11,868 nt of DNA from Firmicutes bacterium CAG:555. GTDB taxonomy: Bacteria; Bacillota; Clostridia; Oscillospirales; Oscillospiraceae. The notes beneath the pieces are model-generated. The model searched no databases. It was not told the origin of the DNA and worked only from the letters and a program-made list of their open reading frames with translations. Where the stretch lies: NCBI GenBank assembly GCA_000431075.1, contig HF986872.1:1-11868 (forward strand), written 5' to 3'. The position numbers and the translations under genes were made by a program. Positions 6,553 through 11,868 of the stretch are shown here, in pieces. The first letter of the stretch is position 1. Each line of letters begins with the position of its first letter.

Positions 6553-6589
6553 AATCGCGGCATCGTGTTTAACGCGATGCCGCGATTTT
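6553..6589 (+). terminator. Hairpin/terminator between permease and FGGY kinase
   Basis: AATCGCGGCATCG (6553-6565) and CGATGCCGCGATT (6575-6587) form a 13-bp perfect stem around a 9-base loop and end in TTTT. It starts 27 bases after the permease stop. Only 28 bases separate it from the kinase ATG, with no visible promoter, so transcription presumably reads through in part. It may attenuate the distal genes or stabilise the upstream message. Confidence 0.6.
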
Positions 6590-6617
6590 GCATACGGACA
6601 AAATTAAGGAGAATAAA

Positions 6618-8189
6618 ATGGGCAAATATGTAATAGGCATCGACCTTGGCACACAGTCCCTCAAGGGCTTCCTCGTCGACCCGAACGGCAAGATAGTCGC
6701 CGAAGCGTCCCATGCGCACGACTACTCCGCCCCGCACCCCAACTGGGCAGAGTCCAAGGTATCGGACTATATAGTTTCCTTCACCAGCGTTATAAATGAT
6801 CTCGTCGCCAAAAGCGGCGTCAATCCCGAGGATATCGGCACCATCGGCATGGATGCGATCAACGACTCGGTCATCGCAGCCGACGCAGACGGCAACGCAG
6901 TAGGCGACCTTTGCGTTATCTGGATGGATCGCCGTGCCGAGGCCATCACCGACAGAATTAAGGCTACCGTTGACGAAAGTCATGTTTTCGATGTCACCGG
7001 CCTTAACCTTGACTCGACACACACCGCAGCAAAGATGCTGTGGATAAAGGAAGAGCGCCCCGACATTTTCGAGAAGGCAAAATACATTCTCAATGTCGAC
7101 AGCTACATGGTCTACTGGATGACCGGCGTCGCCGCAGTCGACTATGCTCAGGCCTCCGCTTCCATGCTTTACAATGTTGCAAAGATGGATTGGGATCCCG
7201 AGATGTGCGCACTGTTCGGCCTTGACCCGGCACTGCTGGGCACCCTTCAGAAGGCAGAGAATGTCGTCGGCACATTGAAGCCCGATATCGCTCAGCGCCT
7301 GCACCTGACCCCGAACACCAAGGTCATCGTCGGCACCGGCGACGAGCACAGCTCCTGCCTCGGCTCCGGCCTTGTCAAGAGCGGCATGGTCTGCGACATC
7401 ACCGGCACGGCAGAGCCCGTCGCCGCAACCTTCAACAAGCCCGTTTTCGACAAGAAGGGCCTTGTTGAGACCCACCACTCGGCACACTCCGGCCTGTGGC
7501 TCATCGAGAACCCCGGCTTCGTTTCCGGCGGCTCGACCAGATGGTTCATCGACAACATCCTGCGCAAGCCCGGCTACAAGGAAATGAACGAGATAGCAAT
7601 GGGCGAGACCTCCTTCCTCGGCAAGGTAGATCCCGAAGCAAAGGAGACACTTGTAAACTACATCGCCCCCAAGGATGTCGCCATCGGCTCGAACGGCCTG
7701 ACCTTCCTGCCGTGCATGGGCGGCGCAATGACCCCGACATGGAACGGCAAGGCAAGAGGCACCTTCATCGGTCTGACCCTCAGCCACGGCATCGGTGAGA
7801 TGGCAAGAGCCGTTTTCGAGGGCATCACCTTCGGCCTTAAGGACAATGTAGACCGCTTCGCAGAGCTCGGCATCAATGCCGACACCGTGCGTATAGTCGG
7901 CGGTGCGACCAAGTCCCCGTTCTGGTGCCAGATGAAGGCCGACGCACTCGGCAAGCGCCTTGAGGCCACCAAGAGCTCCGAGGGCGCTGCGATAGGCGCA
8001 GCGATGCTCGCCTCCGTTGCCGAGGGCAACTTCGCAAACCTCGAAGAGGCGGCGGAAGCCATGGTAGAGCTCGGCGCTATCTACGAGCCCGACTACAGCA
8101 AGAAGCCCGAGTACGACGAGGCATACGCCCGCTACCTCGAGTGCTACACCACTCTCGAGCCGTTCTTCAACAAATACTACAAGGCATAA
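6618..8189 (+). CDS. FGGY-family carbohydrate kinase (xylulokinase-like)
   Basis: A 523-residue cytoplasmic ATP-dependent kinase of the FGGY family (xylulose, glycerol, ribulose, erythritol kinases). The phosphate-1 loop GIDLGTQSLKG is at residues 7-17, and IGMDAINDSV and CVIWMDRRAE at about 76-108 form the sugar-binding N-terminal lobe. GTGDEHSS contains Asp242, the likely catalytic base. The second actin-like domain has ITGTAEP (261-267) for phosphate 2 and VGGATKSPFWCQMKADAL (about 427-444) followed by EGAAIGAAMLA for adenosine. Length and motifs are complete. Overall pattern is closest to xylulokinase-like members, but the family changes substrate easily, so the sugar or polyol is not assigned. 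ATG at 6618 lies six bases after AAGGAG; an in-frame upstream start lacks a ribosome site. It follows the permease and hairpin and precedes a dehydrogenase homologue by 25 bases, consistent with phosphorylation as the entry step. Confidence 0.9.
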   Translation: MGKYVIGIDLGTQSLKGFLVDPNGKIVAEASHAHDYSAPHPNWAESKVSDYIVSFTSVINDLVAKSGVNPEDIGTIGMDAINDSVIAADADGNAVGDLCVIWMDRRAEAITDRIKATVDESHVFDVTGLNLDSTHTAAKMLWIKEERPDIFEKAKYILNVDSYMVYWMTGVAAVDYAQASASMLYNVAKMDWDPEMCALFGLDPALLGTLQKAENVVGTLKPDIAQRLHLTPNTKVIVGTGDEHSSCLGSGLVKSGMVCDITGTAEPVAATFNKPVFDKKGLVETHHSAHSGLWLIENPGFVSGGSTRWFIDNILRKPGYKEMNEIAMGETSFLGKVDPEAKETLVNYIAPKDVAIGSNGLTFLPCMGGAMTPTWNGKARGTFIGLTLSHGIGEMARAVFEGITFGLKDNVDRFAELGINADTVRIVGGATKSPFWCQMKADALGKRLEATKSSEGAAIGAAMLASVAEGNFANLEEAAEAMVELGAIYEPDYSKKPEYDEAYARYLECYTTLEPFFNKYYKA

Positions 8190-8214
8190 TTCACTGCAAA
8201 GGAAGTTCAGAAAA

Positions 8215-9663
8215 ATGATAGATTCTCGTTTGATCAGAGCGGATGCGACAAAGCTTCGTGAGCTTGAAAAGGTCATGAAGGAGCAGGAAAACTCCGAAAT
8301 TCTCTGCTCCATCGATATGAAGGATATCTGCATTTCCTCCGGTGCGGTCGAGGGCATCTGCGATGCCGTCGCATCGCTCACCGAGGGCAAGAAGGTCCTT
8401 CTTGTTACCGGTCCGGTCGACTTCCGTGACAGCGCCGACCGTTCGGTCAAGCAGCGTGTATATGAGCTGCTCAAGACAAAGTATGAGGTCGAGTGGTTCG
8501 TCGTAAGAGAGCCCGATGACAGCATCGTCCATTGCACCCCCGAAAACGCAGCGGCCGTTGCGGAGCATTTTGCGGGCGTTGACTGTGTCGTCGGTATCGG
8601 CGGCGGCACCATCTGCGACCTGTGCAAGTATTCCACCTACACAGCAAACCACGAGCACCCGCTGCCGCTGATAATCGTGCAGTCGGCTCTTTCCGTCAAC
8701 GCATTTTCGGATAATTCCTCCGTCATGCTCTTCTCCGGCGTAAAGAGGACCGTACACTCCCGCTACCCCGACATTCTCATCATCGACCTTGACATCGTCG
8801 AGGCCGCTCCGGCGGAGATGAATGTCTCCGGCTACGGCGACCTTATCGCAACATGGACGGCGCCCGTTGACTGGTATCTCGGCACCGTTCTCGGCATGAG
8901 CTCGGGCTTCCACACCGCTCCCTCGGACATGATCCGTACCCAGTGCGAGGAGCTGCTGGAAAACTCGGCAAAGCTCGCCGACGGCGACGGCAAGGTGCTT
9001 TACGACCTTGCAAATGTGCTGACCTTAAGCGGCCTTTCCATGGGTCTTGCCGACCAGAGCTCTCCTGCTTCGGGCTCGGAGCATGTTATGAGCCACCTCA
9101 TCGACATGGCGTCCAAGGTTCGCCACACCGGCATCTGCTACCACGGCACGCAGGTCGCCGTTTCCGGCATCAATTCCTGCATCATCTGGGATTACCTGCT
9201 CAACGAGTTCGACCCCAAGAGCGTAGACCTTGACAAGTGCTATCCCAGCGCCGAGGAGATGGAGCCGAAGGTGCGTGAGGCCTTCGATTGGCTCGATGAC
9301 ACCCATTCGGCAGCCGACGAGTGCTGGTCCGACTATCAGAAGAAGCTTGCAAAGTGGCATGAGAACAAGGAAAAGTTCAAGGCGTTCCTTGATAACTTCG
9401 ATGAGTTCAAAAAGACCGTCGAGCCGTGGGTCAAGAAGCCGGAGTACATTGCCGCATGCATGCACAATGCAAATGCTCCGACCCGCTACAGCGTCCTCAA
9501 CTACCCCGTCGACGCAAAGACGGCTCGCTGGGCAATGACCAACTGCAACCTCATGCGCAACCGCTTCTCCGTCATCGACCTTCTGTACTTTGCCGGCATT
9601 TGGAACGACGACTTCGTGCAGATGATAATCGACAGAGCCGAGGGCATGGACGCAGGACTATGA
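8215..9663 (+). CDS. Divergent glycerol-1-phosphate dehydrogenase family protein
   Basis: A 482-residue second Fe-ADH_2/AraM-family protein, distantly similar to the one at 2784 and about 65 residues longer. It keeps a glycine-rich dinucleotide motif GIGGGTICD (127-135) and the three metal ligand positions: Asp209 in GYGD, His290 in SGSEH and His310 in CYHGTQ. The family S-x-D-G motif is replaced by SVNA, putting Asn162 where relatives have an active-site aspartate. A charged helical region around residues 365-410 (rich in K, E, D and W) is absent from the shorter paralogue, and the C-terminal part is also distinct. It is probably an NAD(P)-linked polyol-phosphate or amino-polyol oxidoreductase with changed specificity. 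ATG at 8215 follows AAAGGAAG by nine bases. Its stop overlaps the next start (ATGA at 9660-9663), so translation is probably coupled to the phosphatase gene. Confidence 0.8.
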   Translation: MIDSRLIRADATKLRELEKVMKEQENSEILCSIDMKDICISSGAVEGICDAVASLTEGKKVLLVTGPVDFRDSADRSVKQRVYELLKTKYEVEWFVVREPDDSIVHCTPENAAAVAEHFAGVDCVVGIGGGTICDLCKYSTYTANHEHPLPLIIVQSALSVNAFSDNSSVMLFSGVKRTVHSRYPDILIIDLDIVEAAPAEMNVSGYGDLIATWTAPVDWYLGTVLGMSSGFHTAPSDMIRTQCEELLENSAKLADGDGKVLYDLANVLTLSGLSMGLADQSSPASGSEHVMSHLIDMASKVRHTGICYHGTQVAVSGINSCIIWDYLLNEFDPKSVDLDKCYPSAEEMEPKVREAFDWLDDTHSAADECWSDYQKKLAKWHENKEKFKAFLDNFDEFKKTVEPWVKKPEYIAACMHNANAPTRYSVLNYPVDAKTARWAMTNCNLMRNRFSVIDLLYFAGIWNDDFVQMIIDRAEGMDAGL

Positions 9664-10469
9664 CAAATTACGCACCCGAGGTAATTCTTGAGTGCTCGCT
9701 GAACGCACGCGACCTCGGCGGCATCCCCGCCGCCGAGGGTCTGCGTGTGCAAAGCGGCAGACTGATCCGTTCGGGCGAGCTGAGCAGGCTCAGCCCAAAC
9801 GATGAGTGCTACCTGCGCAGCATCGGACTGCACACGGTCATCGATCTTCGCACCGATAACGAGCGTGAGCTCAAGTCCGATCGGCAGATCGACGGCGTGC
9901 TTTATATGCACCTGCCCGTCATCGAGGGGCTGCTGCCCGGCATAACCCGTGAGTCGATAGAGGACCCCTACAAGGCGTTTTCCCGACCCGACTATGCCGA
10001 GAAGCTCGGCTCAAACGGCTTTGCCGTTATGCGCTCACTGTACCCGCTGCTCGTAGAGAGCGACAGCGCAATAAAAAACTACAGCCGCTTTTTCCGCCTG
10101 CTTGAAAGCAGCGAACAGGGTGCGGTGCTGTGGCACTGCGCCATGGGCAAGGACAGAGCGGGAATAGCGTCGGCGCTTATACTTTATGTGCTGGGTGCGT
10201 CCATGGACAGCATAGTCGAGGACTATCTCCTGACCGGCACACGCTGCGCCGAGGAGATACGATCGGCGACCGAGGCCTGCCGTGAGTTTACAAACGACGA
10301 CAGGGTCATTGAGTCTGTCTACTGGCTCAATACCACGAGCGAGGAGTATCTTGCCGCAGCGTTTGACACCATGGTGCGCATGTGCGGCAGCGTTGACGAG
10401 TATATTCGGCAAAAGCTCGGCGTGACCGAGGAAAGAAAGCAAAGGCTCAGGCGTAACTACCTGATTTAA
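9660..10469 (+). CDS. Tyrosine-protein-phosphatase-like enzyme (Y_phosphatase3 family)
   Basis: A 269-residue cysteine-dependent phosphatase. The N-terminal NARDLGG (15-21) and SGRLIRSGELSRLS (about 32-45) are hallmarks of this bacterial tyrosine/dual-specificity group. IDLRTDNE (61-68) carries the acidic loop, and the P-loop HCAMGKDRAG (159-168) supplies the nucleophile Cys160 and Arg166. The HCxxGKDRxG variant with Lys and Asp is found in enzymes such as Listeria LipA, known to act on phosphotyrosine and phosphoinositides, so a small phosphorylated alcohol is as plausible a substrate as a protein. The start is the ATG of an ATGA overlap with the preceding stop; the longer upstream frame is a shadow of the dehydrogenase. 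Ten bases downstream begins the HPt-like gene, whose AAGGAG overlaps this stop. It could dephosphorylate a pathway intermediate or serve signalling; context does not decide. Confidence 0.85.
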   Translation: MTNYAPEVILECSLNARDLGGIPAAEGLRVQSGRLIRSGELSRLSPNDECYLRSIGLHTVIDLRTDNERELKSDRQIDGVLYMHLPVIEGLLPGITRESIEDPYKAFSRPDYAEKLGSNGFAVMRSLYPLLVESDSAIKNYSRFFRLLESSEQGAVLWHCAMGKDRAGIASALILYVLGASMDSIVEDYLLTGTRCAEEIRSATEACREFTNDDRVIESVYWLNTTSEEYLAAAFDTMVRMCGSVDEYIRQKLGVTEERKQRLRRNYLI

Positions 10470-10479
10470 GGAGCTGCCA

Positions 10480-10827
10480 ATGAATGAGGTTATAAATAAA
10501 TTGGCCGATGCCGGCTGCGATATCGGCAAGGGACTCGAGACAAGCTATGACGAAGAGGAGCTGTACATAAGCAGTCTGCGTCAGTTTGCCGAGGACGACA
10601 CCCCGCAGAAGATGGAAAGGGCGTACCGCAGCAACAATATCGATAAATGCAGAATGTACGCCTGCTCGTTCAGCAGAGTGCTGTACAATCTCGGCATGCG
10701 GGAAATGTACTATCTCAATGACAGCATTTTCGCCTCCGCCGAAAACGGCGGCAAGGAGCTTGGCAGGCTTGTCCGCCTGCTTGTCGCAAAGAAAAATAAA
10801 ATGAATGAAATAATCTACTCGGCATAA
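10480..10827 (+). CDS. HPt-domain-like protein lacking the phospho-acceptor histidine
   Basis: A 115-residue, mostly helical protein. Its pattern matches histidine phosphotransfer (HPt) domains from end to end: CDIGKGLETSYDEEELYISSLRQFAED resembles the HPt N-terminal part (shown as residues 13-22 CDIGKGLETS, then 23-39). AYRSNNIDKCR (48-58) leads into the helix that normally reads AHxLKG. Here that helix is YACSFSRVLYNLG (60-72), so Cys62 occupies the histidine position and Ser65 the usual lysine. Phosphotransfer as in canonical HPt proteins is therefore unlikely; binding of a kinase or receiver as a decoy or scaffold is an inference. ATG at 10480 lies six bases after AAGGAG. It is last in the operon, before a bidirectional terminator, and faces a sensor histidine kinase gene on the opposite strand, which may or may not be related. 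Confidence 0.65.
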   Translation: MNEVINKLADAGCDIGKGLETSYDEEELYISSLRQFAEDDTPQKMERAYRSNNIDKCRMYACSFSRVLYNLGMREMYYLNDSIFASAENGGKELGRLVRLLVAKKNKMNEIIYSA

Positions 10828-10857
10828 AAAATCCCCGACAGTTGTCGGGGATTTTTC
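10828..10857. terminator. Bidirectional terminator between convergent genes
   Basis: ATCCCCGAC (10831-10839) and GTCGGGGAT (10844-10852) form a perfect stem that can extend toward the centre. It is preceded by a run of A and followed by TTTTTC. It serves the operon ending at 10827 and the histidine kinase gene whose stop is at 10859-10861. Confidence 0.88.
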
Positions 10858-10858
10858 A

Positions 10859-11868
10859 TTATTCCGCACTCGGGAAGTGTATGGTGAAGGTCGTGCCCTT
10901 GCCGGGGACGCTGTCAAGCTCAAGGCGGGCACGGTGTATCATGAGTCCGTGCTTTACGATGGAAAGTCCCAGACCCGTGCCGCCGACTTCTTTGGAGCGG
11001 CTCTTGTCAACTCGGTAGAAGCGCTCGAATATGCGGCTTTGGTGCTCCTCGGAGATGCCGATGCCGGTGTCGGCGACGCATAGGCGCACGCCGCTCGGCT
11101 CTTTTGCGACCGTCACGCTCACCTTGCCGTCGGGGCGGTTATATTTTATTGCGTTGTCGCACAGGTTGTACACGATGCTGTAAAGCACCTGCGGGATGCC
11201 GCGCACCAAGGCGCTCTCGCCGCTGACCGTGAGCTCGACCGAGTTTTCCGCAGCGGCGCTTTGCAGGCTGTCGGCGGCGTTCTCGGCAATGGAATTGAGG
11301 TCACACAGCTCCCACTGCATGCCGTCGGCACCGCCGTCAAGCTGCGTAAGGTCGATGATATCGCCAACAAGCTGCGTCATGCGCTGCGCCTCAAGGCGTA
11401 TCTTTCCGGCGAACGGGCGGATGTCCGACTGCTTGACCATGCCGTTTTCAAGAAGCTCGGCATAGCCGGAAATTGCGTGCAGCGGAGTTTTCAATTCGTG
11501 CGAAGCGTTGGCGGTGAATTCCTGCCGTATCTGCGAGGTTTTTTCCAGCTCCGCCTGATTTTTCGCTATCTCGTTCTGCTGCGCCCGCATTTTAAGAAGC
11601 AGCGGCTCTATCTCGGCGTAGGCCTCCTTGCCGATGTAGTCCGAGGGCTTGTCCGGGTCAAGGGCGTTTATAGGCTCGATTATCTTTTTGGACAGGCGGG
11701 AGGCGAGCCAGAAGCTCAACGCAAGTGCGAGCACCGCAACGATGGCGATAGGCTGCGCAAAGCCGAGCAGCAGCATGAGTACCGTTGAGCGCACGCTCGA
11801 AAGGCGTATCACCGTGCCGTCGGGCAGAAGCTCGGCGCAGTACAGCAGCTCCTCGGACAGCGTCTTGG
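10859..11868 (-). CDS. Sensor histidine kinase, PhoR/VanS type (5' end outside window)
   Basis: The frame stays open to the right edge, so the N-terminus is missing; a GTG at 11812 is internal to the likely protein. The first visible residues, ending DGTVIRLS, look like the end of an extracytoplasmic sensor domain. A membrane segment VLMLLLGFAQPIAIVAVLAL follows, then a HAMP-like linker (KKIIEPINAL). The HisKA dimerisation helix has the H-box ASHELKTPLH near 11480-11510, with the phospho-acceptor His. The ATPase domain shows the N-box YNLCDNAIKYN, G1 DTGIGIS, F-box FERFYRVDKS and G2 GGTGLGLSI, ending in GKGTTFTIHFP. All catalytic boxes are intact. This class autophosphorylates on His and passes phosphate to an OmpR-type response regulator, normally encoded just upstream, here beyond the edge. 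The signal is unknown. It is convergent with the metabolic operon, so a regulatory link is not shown. Confidence 0.9.
   Translation of the reverse strand, partial: KTLSEELLYCAELLPDGTVIRLSSVRSTVLMLLLGFAQPIAIVAVLALALSFWLASRLSKKIIEPINALDPDKPSDYIGKEAYAEIEPLLLKMRAQQNEIAKNQAELEKTSQIRQEFTANASHELKTPLHAISGYAELLENGMVKQSDIRPFAGKIRLEAQRMTQLVGDIIDLTQLDGGADGMQWELCDLNSIAENAADSLQSAAAENSVELTVSGESALVRGIPQVLYSIVYNLCDNAIKYNRPDGKVSVTVAKEPSGVRLCVADTGIGISEEHQSRIFERFYRVDKSRSKEVGGTGLGLSIVKHGLMIHRARLELDSVPGKGTTFTIHFPSAE

Noticed and set aside
6519..8636. 705-codon open frame on the minus strand
   Set aside because: It lies antisense to the FGGY kinase and the next gene. Composition is that of a reverse-frame shadow in GC-rich codon-biased DNA, and it shows no recognisable motifs, while the plus-strand kinase motifs are clear.

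Overview
The window looks like a chromosomal metabolic locus from a fairly GC-rich Clostridia-type member of the Bacillota, most likely a gut Oscillospiraceae/Ruminococcaceae relative. This is inferred from strong AAGGAG-type ribosome binding sites, TTG starts, A/T-rich sigma-70-type promoters, short GC-rich terminators ending in T runs, and protein families typical of that group. No rRNA, tRNA, CRISPR array, phage gene or transposase gene is visible.

Layout. (i) 1-1916, minus strand: a DeoR-family regulator followed by a NagD-type HAD sugar phosphatase. They are separated by a 247-bp element with ~29-bp terminal inverted repeats and no ORF of its own (MITE-like). A second copy of its right end is cut by the left window edge and supplies the last codons and stop of the phosphatase gene. 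(ii) 1917-2271: divergent control region with a TTGACA-N17-TAATAT promoter on +, a TTGAAA-N18-TATATT promoter on -, and phased A-tracts. (iii) 2272-4078, plus strand: a flavin-reductase-domain protein and an AraM-like glycerol-1-phosphate dehydrogenase family enzyme, closed by a terminator. (iv) 4079-4461: a 430-bp gap with a perfect hairpin, a second promoter and a palindrome just downstream of its predicted start. (v) 4462-10827, plus strand: an unnamed phosphate-binding TIM-barrel protein, an ethanolamine-permease-like APC transporter with a one-base frameshift, an FGGY carbohydrate kinase, a second and divergent glycerol-1-phosphate dehydrogenase family protein, a tyrosine/lipid-type phosphatase (ATGA overlap) and an HPt-like protein lacking its phospho-acceptor histidine. 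A bidirectional terminator closes this block. (vi) 10859 to the right edge, minus strand: a PhoR/VanS-type sensor histidine kinase, 5' end outside the window.

Reading of the locus. The kinase, two polyol-phosphate dehydrogenase homologues, phosphate-binding barrel, HAD phosphatase and DeoR-type (phosphosugar-sensing) regulator together suggest uptake, phosphorylation and oxidation of a small polyol, ketose or amino-polyol. The AraM plus AraL-type phosphatase pairing is known from the Bacillus ara operon. An APC (amine/amino acid) transporter instead of a sugar transporter is unusual and hints at a nitrogen-bearing substrate, in the way that fructoselysine operons use an APC carrier. The substrate cannot be read from the sequence. 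This possibly undescribed catabolic cluster, and the MITE-like element, are the main points of interest.
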